From positions 2,604,001 through 2,668,000 of the forward strand of contig NZ_CP021422.1 of NCBI RefSeq assembly GCF_002201475.1: a DNA stretch of 64,000 nucleotides. The letters run 5' to 3'. This DNA is from Acutalibacter muris. GTDB taxonomy: Bacteria > Bacillota > Clostridia > Oscillospirales > Acutalibacteraceae. The notes under the pieces are model-generated. The model made no database searches, was not told the origin of the DNA, and saw only the letters and a list, made by a program, of their open reading frames with translations. A program made the translations under genes and the position numbers. Positions 36,652 to 46,167 of the stretch are shown here, piece after piece (the first letter of the stretch is position 1; the number at the start of each line of letters is the position of its first letter).

Positions 36652-37197
36652 TTACGCTGTCACCTCTCCCGGCTTTTCGGGCCCCGTGGTCTCCCCTGTG
36701 CCGTCGCCGTCACCGTCACCCTCGTCCTTGTCCGGGTCCACGTCCTCCTGCTTCTCAGGAAGGCGGCCCACGGCCAGTATCTGGTTGAGGTAGTAGCTCT
36801 TGTCGTTGTCCAGGAAGATGACCTGCTGGCCGTTAAGGGTACCGGTGCCTATGACCGTGCCCACGGTCTCCACCATCTCCTTGCCCACCACCTCGCCTAT
36901 GGTGACCTCCTTGCCCACAAGGGACGCGGCGTAGGTCAGCACGGTGGAGTCGTCGATAAGGGTGCTGATGTTGGTGATGGCCTGGACCACGGACATCTGT
37001 ACAAACTGGTTCATCATGTCCGTGGTGGACGCGGCGTTGTCGATGTCCTGGTTCTGGAACATTGCCACCATCAGCGTCAGGAAATCCGTCATGTCCAGGC
37101 TGGAGCCGGCCTTCTTGTTGGTGCTGTTCTGGGCCTGCTTTATGGGTGCTGTGGTGCCCAGAATATTGCTCAGGTCGTTCATCGCTGTATTTGCCAT
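36652..37197 (-). CDS. flgD: Flagellar hook assembly (cap) protein FlgD
   Basis: FlgD caps the growing hook. The 181-residue protein carries the family N-terminus (KAGSSLDMTDFLTLMVAMFQ, NQDIDNAASTTDMMNQFVQM), then a short Gly/beta region (SLVGKEVTIGEVVG). It ends in an acidic tail rich in Asp/Gly (DPDKDEGDGDGDG), longer than a minimal Gram-positive FlgD would need. It lies between fliK and the TIGR02530-type gene. Confidence 0.93.
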   Translation of the reverse strand: MANTAMNDLSNILGTTAPIKQAQNSTNKKAGSSLDMTDFLTLMVAMFQNQDIDNAASTTDMMNQFVQMSVVQAITNISTLIDDSTVLTYAASLVGKEVTIGEVVGKEMVETVGTVIGTGTLNGQQVIFLDNDKSYYLNQILAVGRLPEKQEDVDPDKDEGDGDGDGTGETTGPEKPGEVTA

Positions 37198-37231
37198 TGT
37201 ATCACTGCCTTTCCGTCAGGTATTTGAGCGT

Positions 37232-38374
37232 TCATTCCGCCCTGCCTATCAGCCCAAGCCTGAGCTGTGACAGGAAGTCCGCGGCGTTCACGCCCTCGGT
37301 GCGGTTCTCGCGCTTCTTTTTCCTCCCGTCCTCCTCGTTCTCGGGGGCGTTGCCGTTATGGCCGTCGGGGTTCATCATCATGCCGGCGTTCTCAGAGTTC
37401 TCCGGCATATTCACCTGGACGTTTGCCACGTTCTCGCCGCGCTGTGCAAGGCTGGCCATAAGGTTGGTCGTGTGGGAGCTGAGAAGGTCCGCCGCCCTGG
37501 CGGTCTCGGGGGTCATGACGATGGAGATGGCTCCCGCCGCGTCCCTGGTGAGCTCGATGGTCACGCTGCCCAGGTTCGCCGGGTTAAGCTGTATACGCAC
37601 CAGGTCCGCGCCTCCCTGTATGGCGCGGGACAGCACCCCCGCCATCTGCTGGGCGTTCTGAGGCTCTACGGGCTCGGGCTCAAGGTGTGTCAGGCGGGTG
37701 TCGCCCACCTTCACGGGTGCTGACTTCACGTCATGGAATACCGGCTGGCTCTGCTGCCCGGCGTCCGCGTCCATGTCCTCGTCCTGGGGCCTATCGCCCT
37801 CCTTGGACCTCTGCACGGTGACCTCGGGCCTGCCGGTCTCTTTGGCTCCGGGCTCCACGTTGGTGACCTCCGCCTCTGCCTTGGGCTGCTCCTCAACCGG
37901 AGCCTCCTGTACGGTTTCGGCCGTCTGCTGGAACTGGGCCTCTACTGGCTGCTCCTGCTGCACGGTCTCCTCCGGCTGCATCTCCACGGTTTCGACTACC
38001 CCGGCGGCCTGCTCCTGGCCAATGCCCTCCGCTATGGCGGGCTCCAGGATAACCGTGCCGTCCTCGGAAACGGTAACCTGTGCCTCCTCAAAAGCAGCAA
38101 TAGGCACCACGGGCTGAGAGGTCACCAGGGCTGCGGCCAGCTGACCGCCCTCCTCTGCCGTCTTCTCCTCCTGGGTGCTTTTCTGCTCCGGCTTCTCCGG
38201 GGCCTCCTTTTCCTCCGCCTTTTTCTGGGGGCGGCTGTTCCCCTGTTGGGCCTCGCTCTGCTGCACAAGCATCTCCTCGAACTCCTGGCCTGCGCCCTCA
38301 GAGCCCGCGGGATCCGCCTTTGGCAGCTTTGCCAAGTCCCCGGTAAGGGTCGGGAATAACAGATCGATGTTCAT
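37232..38374 (-). CDS. fliK: Flagellar hook-length control protein FliK
   Basis: FliK acts as the hook ruler and triggers the FlhB switch. The 380-residue protein has a long Gln/Glu-rich, low-complexity N-terminal and central part (about 20-225). The conserved FliK C-terminal domain follows (about 245-330; VRIQLNPANLGSVTIELTRD). The end is basic and Asn-rich. GGAGGTG precedes the ATG. It follows fliJ by 77 bp and precedes flgD. Confidence 0.92.
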   Translation of the reverse strand: MNIDLLFPTLTGDLAKLPKADPAGSEGAGQEFEEMLVQQSEAQQGNSRPQKKAEEKEAPEKPEQKSTQEEKTAEEGGQLAAALVTSQPVVPIAAFEEAQVTVSEDGTVILEPAIAEGIGQEQAAGVVETVEMQPEETVQQEQPVEAQFQQTAETVQEAPVEEQPKAEAEVTNVEPGAKETGRPEVTVQRSKEGDRPQDEDMDADAGQQSQPVFHDVKSAPVKVGDTRLTHLEPEPVEPQNAQQMAGVLSRAIQGGADLVRIQLNPANLGSVTIELTRDAAGAISIVMTPETARAADLLSSHTTNLMASLAQRGENVANVQVNMPENSENAGMMMNPDGHNGNAPENEEDGRKKKRENRTEGVNAADFLSQLRLGLIGRAE

Positions 38375-38451
38375 TTTCTTTCACCTCCTTTCAAAATATA
38401 TGCTGTATATACTGCCCAAAGTGCGGGCCTTGTTATCATAAATTAAACCGT

Positions 38452-38916
38452 TCAGCCCGGCTCCCCGGCCTCTCTCAGGCTCGCCGAGCGCCTGGCCATC
38501 ACCAGGTCGTCTATCTCCTTCTCCTCGGCCTTGGCCACCATGCTGTCGTACTCCCCGCGCTTCATCTCCCGAAGCTTCTCCAGGGATTGGGTCTCCTGCT
38601 TGGCCTGTACCAGGGCGGCCCGGCGCTGCTCCTCTATCTTGCGCAGCTCGCGGAGCTTCTCCGTTTCCCTCTGCACCGTGCGCTCCAGCACCTCTATGCC
38701 GGTCTCATATTTCATGGCGTCGGCTATGGTCAGCCCCTGCTCCTTCATCTCCCTATACTCCTCCTCGCAGGCCTCCCTATGCTTTACGGCCTGTTCCAGC
38801 ACGCCCTCCTGCCGGCGCACATTGGCAAGGGCGGTGCCGTGCTCCGCCAGCCGGATATCCAGCACCTGAGTCTTGTACCTCAAGACGGTATCCAGCTGGA
38901 ATTTAAACTTCTTCAT
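38452..38916 (-). CDS. fliJ: Flagellar export protein FliJ
   Basis: FliJ is a coiled-coil protein that sits in the FliI ATPase ring. The 154 residues are almost entirely heptad-rich helix, starting KKFKFQLDTVLRYKTQVLDI, a family hallmark. It follows fliI by 21 bp. Confidence 0.92.
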   Translation of the reverse strand: MKKFKFQLDTVLRYKTQVLDIRLAEHGTALANVRRQEGVLEQAVKHREACEEEYREMKEQGLTIADAMKYETGIEVLERTVQRETEKLRELRKIEEQRRAALVQAKQETQSLEKLREMKRGEYDSMVAKAEEKEIDDLVMARRSASLREAGEPG

Positions 38917-38937
38917 GGCCGCCGCCCTCCTTTATAC

Positions 38938-40251
38938 TTATCTTGTCAGTATCGCGTTCATACGCTCCAGGCACTCCTCATAGCTGAAAGCCTCCGTGGT
39001 GCCCTGCATCAAAAATTCATTTATCTTGTCTATCTTTGTCAGCGCGAAATCCAGCTTGGGATTGGTCCCCGCCTTATACGCGCCGATGGACACCAGGTCC
39101 GCGTTCTGGTTATAGGTGCTCAATATATCCCGAAGTCTTGAGGCCATCTGCCGGTGGCTCTCGTCCACTATCTCCACCATCAGTCGGGAAATGCTTGCCC
39201 CAATGTCTATGGCCGGGTAGTGGTTTGCCGCCGCAAGGCTCCTTGTTAACACTATATGCCCGTCAAGGATTCCGCGTACAGTATCCGCTATGGGCTCGTT
39301 GGTGTCGTCACCCTCTACAAGCACTGTGTAGATGCCGGTGATAGAGCCCCGCTGAAAATTGCCGCTGCGCTCCAAAAGCTTCGGCAGCTCCGCGTAGATA
39401 GAGGGCGTATACCCTCTTGCCACCGGCGGCTCGCCCACGGCCAAGCCCACCTCACGCTGGGCCATGGCAAAGCGGGTCAAAGAGTCCATCATCAGGAGCA
39501 CGTCCAGCCCCTGGTCCCGGAAATACTCCGCGATACCCGTGGCCACCGTCGGGCACTTCTTTCTCAGCATTGCCGGCTGGTCCGATGTGGCCACCACCAG
39601 CACCGACCGGGCCATGCCCTCCTCGCCCAGGTCCTTCTCCACGAACTCCAGCACCTCGCGGCCGCGCTCGCCCACCAGGGCTATCACGTTGATGTCTGCC
39701 TTTACGTTCTTGGCGATCATTCCCATCAGGGTGCTCTTACCCACGCCGGAGCCCGCGAAGATCCCCATACGCTGGCCCTTGCCGATGGTCAGCAGTCCGT
39801 CGATGGCCTTTACACCAAACTCCATGCGCTCCCGAATGGGCGGGCGGGTCAGGGGGTTTATGTAGCCGCTGCCAAGATAGTAATACTCGCCGCCCTCAAA
39901 GGGGCCTTTATCGTCAATAGGCTGTCCCAGCGCGTTGATTATGCGCCCCTTTAAAAAGGGACCCACCTTCAGCTGGAGCTGCCTGCCTGTATTCCTTACA
40001 AAGTTTCCCGAGGAAATCCCGGTCATCTCGGCGTAGGGCATAAGAAGCATACGGTCGTTCTTGAAACCCACCACCTCCGCCGGTATCTGCCCGCCGGACT
40101 CCCCGCTGTATATGCGGCATATGTCCCCCACGGCGGCCCGGCCGCCGCTGGCCTCGATGGACATACCCACAATGTTCTCTATCTTCCCGGTGTGGCCGAT
40201 GGTCTCCGCCTGGCGCACCCGCTTGATGGTATCCTGAAACATCCTCGCCAC
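38938..40251 (-). CDS. fliI: Flagellum-specific ATPase FliI
   Basis: FliI powers unloading of export substrates. Of 437 residues, Walker A is GIFAGSGVGKSTLMGM and Walker B is VLLMMDSLTRFAMAQREVGL. The F1-type beta-subunit fold is supported by GERGREVLEFVEKDLGEEG and the typical C-terminal DLVSIGAYKAGTNPKLD. It lies 3 bp after fliH, its regulator. Confidence 0.97.
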   Translation of the reverse strand: MARMFQDTIKRVRQAETIGHTGKIENIVGMSIEASGGRAAVGDICRIYSGESGGQIPAEVVGFKNDRMLLMPYAEMTGISSGNFVRNTGRQLQLKVGPFLKGRIINALGQPIDDKGPFEGGEYYYLGSGYINPLTRPPIRERMEFGVKAIDGLLTIGKGQRMGIFAGSGVGKSTLMGMIAKNVKADINVIALVGERGREVLEFVEKDLGEEGMARSVLVVATSDQPAMLRKKCPTVATGIAEYFRDQGLDVLLMMDSLTRFAMAQREVGLAVGEPPVARGYTPSIYAELPKLLERSGNFQRGSITGIYTVLVEGDDTNEPIADTVRGILDGHIVLTRSLAAANHYPAIDIGASISRLMVEIVDESHRQMASRLRDILSTYNQNADLVSIGAYKAGTNPKLDFALTKIDKINEFLMQGTTEAFSYEECLERMNAILTR

Positions 40252-40254
40252 CTC

Positions 40255-41112
40255 TTACGGCCTGCGGTCCGGCTCGTCGGTGATTATCCCCCGCAGGTTG
40301 TCAAGCTGGGTGGACACGCTGGCGTCGATTATCTCGTCGGGCATCTCTACAATGCAGGTGCCGCTCTCGTCCCCGGTCATGGGTATCACCCGCACCCGGT
40401 CCGATAGTCTCGACAGATACTCCGTCAGCTCCGGCACAGTGTTCACCGAAGCCTTTGCGTCGCAGTCGGCGATATACACCTGTACCCACTCGCAGCGTCT
40501 TCTCTTGGCCGTGGCGGCCTCTATCATCCTTATCAGTATGTCCCCGCTGCTTTTTAAACTCACGTGGATAACCTTCTCGGCGATAGCAAGGGCAAGCTCC
40601 TTAAGGTCCTGCTTGCTGTCCTCCAAAAGCTGGTCCCGGGCCCTTACCGCGTCCTTTAGGAACGCCGTAATCTCCTTCTCCTGGGCGGCGGCCATCTGCT
40701 CCCGCTGGACCTTGGCCTCCTGGCGCCCCTCGGCCATGCCCTGAGCGAACCCGGCCTGATATCCCTCGGTATGGGCCTGCCTTTTCAGCTCCTCGGCCTC
40801 CTCCTCTGCCTGGGCCAGGGCTTTTTCCCGAAGCTTCCGGGCCTCCTCGGCGGCTTCGGCAAGAATAGCTTCTGCCTGCACCTGGGCAAAGTCGATGGGA
40901 CCCGGTTCCTTTTTCTTTACCGGCTTCTTTTGCTCGGCCTCACGGGCCTGTTCCTCGGTATCCGGCGGCGGGCTTTCCCCGTCTCCCCCCCCCAAGTCCT
41001 CCAGAGCCGGCGGCTCATATTCCGCCTCGGCGGGAAAGCTAAGGTCCTCCGCGTCCGGGAAAACGTATTTGTCCGCACTCACGCTGGTGAAGCGCTTGAA
41101 TATTCCCGGCAT
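40255..41112 (-). CDS. fliH: Flagellar assembly protein FliH
   Basis: FliH regulates FliI and tethers it to the C-ring. The 285-residue protein has a charged N-terminal part, a long Ala/Glu coiled coil (about 75-130) with GYQAGFAQGMAEGRQEA glycine repeats, and a C-terminal stalk-like domain (about 165-275). Low sequence conservation is usual; place between fliG and fliI supports the call. Confidence 0.9.
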   Translation of the reverse strand: MPGIFKRFTSVSADKYVFPDAEDLSFPAEAEYEPPALEDLGGGDGESPPPDTEEQAREAEQKKPVKKKEPGPIDFAQVQAEAILAEAAEEARKLREKALAQAEEEAEELKRQAHTEGYQAGFAQGMAEGRQEAKVQREQMAAAQEKEITAFLKDAVRARDQLLEDSKQDLKELALAIAEKVIHVSLKSSGDILIRMIEAATAKRRRCEWVQVYIADCDAKASVNTVPELTEYLSRLSDRVRVIPMTGDESGTCIVEMPDEIIDASVSTQLDNLRGIITDEPDRRP

Positions 41113-41170
41113 ACAGAAGACCTCCTTTATGCGTCAAGTTGTGTTTATATCCATGTTCCAGCAGGGCAGA

Positions 41171-42298
41171 TTAGGCAATAATATCGTCCTTGCCGCCCTT
41201 GAGTATGATAATCTCGTTCTTGGCCTCCAGGTCGCGGATAATGCCCACAATGCGCTGCTGGGCGTCGTCCACGTCCTTCATGCGCACATTGGTGGTGATC
41301 TCCAGGTCGTCCCGGATACTCTCGGCCATACGGGTGGACATATTCTTGTAGAGCTTGTTGGACAGCTCCGCCGTGGCGGACTTGAGGGCCAGCACCAGGT
41401 CGTGGGTGTCACAGTCACGCACAAAGCGCTGCACGGAGCGGTCGTCCATAGTGAGGATATCCTCGAAGACGAACATACGCTTGCGGATCTCGTCGGCCAG
41501 CCCCGCGTCGTACATGGTAAGGCCGTCGAAAATGCTCTTCTCGCTGACACGGTCCACGTTGTTCATCACGTCGGCCACGAAGTCTATGCCGCCCACCTGG
41601 ACGTTGTTGCTGCTGAAGATGTTTGCGAATTTATTGCTCATTTCATTCTCTATTATCTTAACTGCTGTGGGCGACGCGCTGTCCATCAGGGCTATGCGCT
41701 CTACCACCTTTATCTGCGCGTCCGGCTCCAGCTGGGCTATCACCGCCGCCGCCTTGTCCGGCTCTATGTACGACAGCACCAAGGCGATGGTCTGGGGCCG
41801 CTCGTTCTGCAAAGCCGTAAACAGGTCCTTCTCCCCGGCCTTGTTCATGAAGGAGAACTCCCTGTTCTTCAGGGACTTCGTCACCTTCCCCAAAAGCTCG
41901 TTGGCCGTCTGGGCCCCGAAGGCCTTTTCAAGTACGGTCCGCGCATACTCAAGGCCGCCCTCGGTCACGGCCTTGTTGGTCATGCACATCTGGTAGTATT
42001 CGTTCAGTATGGCCTCGGTGGAGTCTGAATCAAGATACCCCAGCTTCGCCACCTCGAGGGTTATCATCTCCACGTCCTCGGGGTCCATGTACTGGTACAG
42101 CTGCGAGGCCTTGTCAACCCCCAGAGACACTATGACTGCCGCCGCCTTCTGGGCACCACTCATGGCTTCTATCAGGGACGGGCCCGACAGGGCCGGGGGC
42201 GCCGCGGCCTCCGCCGCCGGTTCCTCGGGGGGCTGTTCGCCCTTTTTCAGCTTCTTTGGCTTTTCCGCCTTCACCTTATCAGGCATTGGAATCTTCAT
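41171..42298 (-). CDS. fliG: Flagellar motor switch protein FliG
   Basis: FliG links the MS ring to the stator and carries torque. The middle and C-terminal domains are clear, including PQTIALVLSYIEPDKAAAVI and the torque helix region VLALKSATAELSNKLYKNMS. The 375-residue form has about 40 extra N-terminal residues, Lys/Pro/Ala-rich, before the usual start (SGAQKAAAVIVSLGVDKASQ). The annotated ATG overlaps fliF by 20 bp with GAGGGGAG directly in front; an ATG four codons later has better spacing (about 11 bases), so the start is uncertain by four residues. Confidence 0.95.
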   Translation of the reverse strand: MKIPMPDKVKAEKPKKLKKGEQPPEEPAAEAAAPPALSGPSLIEAMSGAQKAAAVIVSLGVDKASQLYQYMDPEDVEMITLEVAKLGYLDSDSTEAILNEYYQMCMTNKAVTEGGLEYARTVLEKAFGAQTANELLGKVTKSLKNREFSFMNKAGEKDLFTALQNERPQTIALVLSYIEPDKAAAVIAQLEPDAQIKVVERIALMDSASPTAVKIIENEMSNKFANIFSSNNVQVGGIDFVADVMNNVDRVSEKSIFDGLTMYDAGLADEIRKRMFVFEDILTMDDRSVQRFVRDCDTHDLVLALKSATAELSNKLYKNMSTRMAESIRDDLEITTNVRMKDVDDAQQRIVGIIRDLEAKNEIIILKGGKDDIIA

Positions 42299-43904
42299 CT
42301 CCCCTCAGCAGCGCCTTGATGGCCTGGGCCGCTATCTCAGGATTGCTTTCGGCCAGCTCGCGCACGCTGCGGCGCAGCTCCATGCTCTTCTCGGTATGTA
42401 CGTCCATGATATCCGCTCCCGCAGGCTCGGGCTCCTCCTCTATGGGCTCAAGTATCACCGGCGGGCCCATCTCAACGGCGGGCTCCAGCTGCTGTATCTG
42501 CCTGCGGCTGCGCCGCCGTCCCAGAAGGATGAACACTGCGAACAGGGTCATGAACAGGAACAGTCCGGCAAGCAGCGCTAAGTACACCCAGAGCGGCACG
42601 TCCCCAAGGGGATTGAGCATCGGCTGGGTATCCGCCGGCTGGTTGCTCTCCTCCGGGCTCCAGAAGGGCGCCGCCAGCACGGATATCTTGTCTGTCTGGT
42701 CCTGCGTAAGCCCCACGGCGTTTGCTACATGGCCCACCAGCGCGTCAATGGAAGCCTGGTTCGGCACGTCGCTGTTTATAGTCACAGACACCGTCACGTC
42801 CTCGATATACCCGGCCATACGCTGGGACTGGGTGACGGTCTTGTTATTTTCAAATTCCTTTTCTCCGCTTCCGCTGAGCGAATCCTCATCGCCAGTGGGC
42901 TGGTAATCCTCAAAATAACCGGGAATGTCCGCGTTGGGCTGAGTGCCCACAGGGCCGCCCGCGGCGTCGTCGCCAGGGACAAGGGAGCCCTCCCAAATTT
43001 TCCTTTTCAGTATGCCTTCATAGTCGTTGTCCTCGGCCCAGTCCGGCACCGAATATTCAGTGGACTCAGAATATGAACTGCTCATGCCCACGGTGGTGTT
43101 CACCGCCACGGCCACGTTCCCCGTGCCGTACATAGGCTCCAGCAAGCCCAGCACCTGCCTGGTAAGGCGCTTATTCATCGAATCCTCCAGCTCCATGCGC
43201 TTGGCGGCCACGTCGCTCACGTCCCCGCCGTCGGTGCCGTCATAGGTGTTGCCCTGGGAATCCCTGATGTCCACCTGGTCTATGTCCAGGCCCTTCACCG
43301 CGTGGCTGACGGCGTTTTTGATGGCCTCGGCCAGCTTCGCGTTGATGGGCGCGTCGTCGGTCATGGTCACTATCACCGAGGCGCTGGCCTCAAGGGTGCT
43401 GTCCTGGCTCAGGACGAACCTGCGGTCCTCGCCCAGGGCTATATTCACCGTCGCGTCGTGCACGCCCTCAAGGTTGCGGATAGTGGCCTCCAGCCGCTCT
43501 TGGATCTGATAAAGGGTCAGCTGTGCCCTGTCCGACTCCGTGGAAAGGGAACTGATATTGTCCAGGTACAGGTTATAGTTTGCCCCCGAGTCAAGATAGC
43601 CCCCGCCAATGACCCCGGCCTTCAGCTTTGCCTCCTGGTCGGCAGGCACCATAATAGTGTCCTCACCCCTGACCTCGAAGTCGGCCCCGATCTCGGTCAG
43701 ATAGGCGCAGACCCTCGTCATGTCCTCGCCGGTCAGATTGGTAAAGAGCTCCTTGGATTCAGTTTTGGAGCCGGTGGCCAGCACTATTGCCACCACCACC
43801 AGGGTAACCACGACACCCGCGATTATTATACCCTTCACGGTCCTGCTAAGGCCGCCGACGGTCCCCTTAACCTTTTGCCAAACGTCTTTTGCCTTTTCTT
43901 CCAA
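42279..43904 (-). CDS. fliF: Flagellar MS-ring protein FliF
   Basis: FliF forms the membrane ring on which the flagellum is built. The 541-residue protein has membrane helices at about 23-45 and about 440-465, and a YscJ/PrgK-like domain between (NLEGVHDATVNIALGEDRRF). The central variable loop is Asp/Ser-rich. The C-terminal tail binds FliG. It lies 44 bp after fliE. Confidence 0.96.
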   Translation of the reverse strand: MEEKAKDVWQKVKGTVGGLSRTVKGIIIAGVVVTLVVVAIVLATGSKTESKELFTNLTGEDMTRVCAYLTEIGADFEVRGEDTIMVPADQEAKLKAGVIGGGYLDSGANYNLYLDNISSLSTESDRAQLTLYQIQERLEATIRNLEGVHDATVNIALGEDRRFVLSQDSTLEASASVIVTMTDDAPINAKLAEAIKNAVSHAVKGLDIDQVDIRDSQGNTYDGTDGGDVSDVAAKRMELEDSMNKRLTRQVLGLLEPMYGTGNVAVAVNTTVGMSSSYSESTEYSVPDWAEDNDYEGILKRKIWEGSLVPGDDAAGGPVGTQPNADIPGYFEDYQPTGDEDSLSGSGEKEFENNKTVTQSQRMAGYIEDVTVSVTINSDVPNQASIDALVGHVANAVGLTQDQTDKISVLAAPFWSPEESNQPADTQPMLNPLGDVPLWVYLALLAGLFLFMTLFAVFILLGRRRSRRQIQQLEPAVEMGPPVILEPIEEEPEPAGADIMDVHTEKSMELRRSVRELAESNPEIAAQAIKALLRGDEDSNA

Positions 43905-43948
43905 TTTTCCGTTACCTCCTCAGCCCGACAGCAAGTTATTTTCCAGCT

Positions 43949-44248
43949 TTACAGGCTGATACGCATTATCTCGTTATACGCCTCTACGGCCTTGTTGCGA
44001 AGCTGCACCAGAAGGTTCACGGACATCTCATACTTGGAGCTGGCCAAGGTCAGCTCCGCCGGGTTGTCCAGCTGGCCCGTGGCCATCAGATATTGCAGTT
44101 GGGTCTTCTGGGCGTCGGTCTCCTTCACATTATCGATGGCAGACTTAAAAATTCCGCCGAACATACTTTCAAAGCCTGTCTCCGTCTTGGCTTCAGGCTT
44201 CTCTGTTTCCCATAGCGGGGACAGCGGCGTTATCTCATTTATAAGCAT
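43949..44248 (-). CDS. fliE: Flagellar hook-basal body protein FliE
   Basis: FliE connects the MS ring to the rod. The 99-residue protein has the typical C-terminal stretch TLASSKYEMSVNLLVQLRNK followed by AVEAYNEIMRISL. AGGAGG precedes the ATG. A sigma-A promoter lies in the 178-bp gap upstream. Confidence 0.94.
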   Translation of the reverse strand: MLINEITPLSPLWETEKPEAKTETGFESMFGGIFKSAIDNVKETDAQKTQLQYLMATGQLDNPAELTLASSKYEMSVNLLVQLRNKAVEAYNEIMRISL

Positions 44249-44311
44249 AAAGCAAACCTCCTATACAGTCCGTTGCAGAATTCTTCTGAATTTCGACAAT
44301 AAAACAAATAT

Positions 44312-44340
44312 ATTATAACTCTTTGCGCGGCTCATTTCAA
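44312..44340 (-). promoter_or_regulatory. Predicted sigma-A promoter for fliE and downstream genes
   Basis: TTGAAA (44335-44340), 17 bases, TATAAT (44312-44317) on the minus strand, about 64 bp before fliE. A weak terminator-like hairpin (44412-44428) at the flgC stop codon suggests a partial break before it. Confidence 0.7.
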
Positions 44341-44426
44341 GGCTTGGAAACCTCCAAATTCAGCCAAAATTCGACACGTTTTTGCTCCGCTTTTCAGCTA
44401 ATTCTCCGAGAAAAGCCCAAAGGGCC

Positions 44427-44891
44427 TTATCTGCTGCCCAGCTCCAGTCCCCTGGCGATAACCGTCTTTAGGGTGGAAAAGGCCGTGACATTGGCCGAAT
44501 AGGCCTGGGTCGCCGCCATTGCGTCCGTAATCTCCTTTACAAGGATCACATTGGGCATCTCAAGATATCCCTGGTCGTTTGCGTCGGGGTGCGTCGGGTC
44601 ATAGCTGATGGGAAAGTCGCTCTCGTCCTCGATTATGTCGGTGACCTTCACGCCCCCGGCCTTCTCCGCCCCACGGTTGGAGGCGCCCACCGCCGCGTCC
44701 GCCATAGCCCTGCGGAAGCTGTTCCGGCCGCCCTCGGCCTCGAACACCACCATCTTCCGGCGATAGGGCCCCTCGCCGTTTTCCGTGCGTGTTGTGCTCA
44801 TATTCGTGATATTCTCGGATATCACGTCCAGCCTCAGCTGCTGGGCCGTCAATCCCGAGCCTACAATATTTATGGTGCCTAAAAATGCCAT
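44427..44891 (-). CDS. flgC: Flagellar proximal rod protein FlgC
   Basis: FlgC is a proximal rod subunit. The 154-residue protein has the N-terminal motif LTAQQLRLDVISENITNMST and the C-terminal helix AMAATQAYSANVTAFSTLKT. It lies 66 bp after flgB. Confidence 0.95.
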   Translation of the reverse strand: MAFLGTINIVGSGLTAQQLRLDVISENITNMSTTRTENGEGPYRRKMVVFEAEGGRNSFRRAMADAAVGASNRGAEKAGGVKVTDIIEDESDFPISYDPTHPDANDQGYLEMPNVILVKEITDAMAATQAYSANVTAFSTLKTVIARGLELGSR

Positions 44892-44957
44892 GGCTATGTC
44901 CTTGCCTTTCTATAAATATATAGTCAATTTACCATTAGTATTCGGTAAAGCTTACCC

Positions 44958-45347
44958 TTATCCGCTGATAGCCGTGCGCAGTGCCGCCAGGTCGCTGTTC
45001 AGGCTTTGGTACACATACTGCATCTGATAGGCGTTGCGCACAAGCTCGGTCATCTGCTCGGTGACGTTCACGCCGTTCTCATCCCTGCGCGCCACCTCCT
45101 CCAGCTCCCTTGCCTGCCAGGAGGAGTTCTCAATGGCCTCCCGCATGGTCTTCTTCGTAAGCTTGTTCCGCCCGTGGTCCGCGGCCTCCAGCTCCCGCTG
45201 GAACTCCTCCTCAAAGGTGACCAGCTTGGCCCGGTAGTTTGGCGTCTCCGCGTTGGCAATATTGTCCAGCAGCGCCGTCTGCTTGGTCCACAGGAATTCC
45301 ATGGACTTCTCCATCATGCGCATACTATTATTGGTAATACCCTCCAT
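44958..45347 (-). CDS. flgB: Flagellar proximal rod protein FlgB
   Basis: FlgB is a proximal rod subunit and the first gene of the fla/che operon here. The 129 residues include LWTKQTALLDNIANAETPNY and the C-terminal MTELVRNAYQMQYVYQSLNS. AGGAGGACG precedes the ATG. A sigma-A promoter lies about 115 bp upstream. Confidence 0.95.
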   Translation of the reverse strand: MEGITNNSMRMMEKSMEFLWTKQTALLDNIANAETPNYRAKLVTFEEEFQRELEAADHGRNKLTKKTMREAIENSSWQARELEEVARRDENGVNVTEQMTELVRNAYQMQYVYQSLNSDLAALRTAISG

Positions 45348-45663
45348 AGCGTCCTCCTATTTGCAAAACAAGATTTTCCGAATATCTGCCAGGGTTTACA
45401 CTATATCTTGTTTAAAAATACTATCTGGAAACCAGCGGCTTCGCACGCCGTCCCTCAGAAAGTATATCACAATCTCAATCCAACTTCAACCCCCAGGCCG
45501 GATTTTTTCTCTGGGATTCTTCTCCAGCGGCAAAATACCCAAAAACCGGGGGACAGCCGCGCCTGAAACAGTGTATGAGATATTATAGTGAATTATTTTT
45601 ACTAATCTGTCGACGGCTATAGTATAACGCCCTTGGCGGCTGTGGGCTCCCTGTAAATACCGC
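45348..45663 (-). other. Promoter region of the fla/che operon
   Basis: This 316-bp interval holds the flgB promoter (45461-45489) with a leader of about 105 nt. A second TATAATA (near 45580-45586) lacks a good -35. An imperfect GGCGG...CCGCC pairing follows the lipoprotein stop. No coding sequence is supported and no sigma-28 element was found. Confidence 0.6.
45461..45489 (-). promoter_or_regulatory. Predicted sigma-A promoter of the fla/che operon
   Basis: TTGAAG (45484-45489), 17 bases, TATACT (45461-45466) on the minus strand, reading toward flgB. Confidence 0.7.
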
Positions 45664-46134
45664 CTATTCCATCTCCAGCCGCGTCACCTCATTGCCCTCC
45701 AGCTTGTAGAGCGCGGTGCCGTCCCTGGCCATCAGGAAAGTGCCCTCGGGGTGGTTTGTGCCCACCTCAGACTCATCATAAACTGTAATTTTCAAACAGG
45801 GAAGGCCGTCCACAGGCACGGCCTTTTCTGTGGGGTACATCTGATAGCCGGACATATCCTCCCCCGGCAGCCCCAGTATCTCAGGGTCAAGGCTCTTGAA
45901 GCGCGTGATGGCCTCGTCCACGGTCATCATCACCAGCTTCTCGCCGTTGGCTTCGCTAACTTCACTGCTGGCGGCTGCAGAGCTCACCAGGGAGCCGGAG
46001 CCGTTCACTGCCGGGTCCGAGGCCTGGGCAAGGGTAATAGAGGAGGACGAGGAGTTCCCTCCCCCGCCGCACCCGGCCAGCATCAGCCCCAAGGCCGCCC
46101 CGCAGACAGCCAGGGCAAGGCTGTTCAGTTTCAT
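45664..46134 (-). CDS. Small secreted lipoprotein
   Basis: A 156-residue lipoprotein with a hydrophobic leader and lipobox LAGC (Cys22), then a Gly/Ser-rich spacer. A small domain follows from about residue 65 (KLVMMTVDEAITRFKSLDPE, PVDGLPCLKITVYD, GTFLMARDGTALYKLEGNEV). It should be anchored on the outer membrane face. I do not recognise the domain. It lies 33 bp after the FtsA-like gene and probably shares its transcript. Confidence 0.8.
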   Translation of the reverse strand: MKLNSLALAVCGAALGLMLAGCGGGGNSSSSSITLAQASDPAVNGSGSLVSSAAASSEVSEANGEKLVMMTVDEAITRFKSLDPEILGLPGEDMSGYQMYPTEKAVPVDGLPCLKITVYDESEVGTNHPEGTFLMARDGTALYKLEGNEVTRLEME

Positions 46135-46167
46135 GGAAATCTTCCTTTCGTTATACGCTTATCTATG

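Noticed and set aside
45348..45663. Sigma-28 promoter for the flgB operon
   Set aside because: GCAGATAT occurs near 45390, but TAAA elements are at the wrong distance; a sigma-A promoter fits better.
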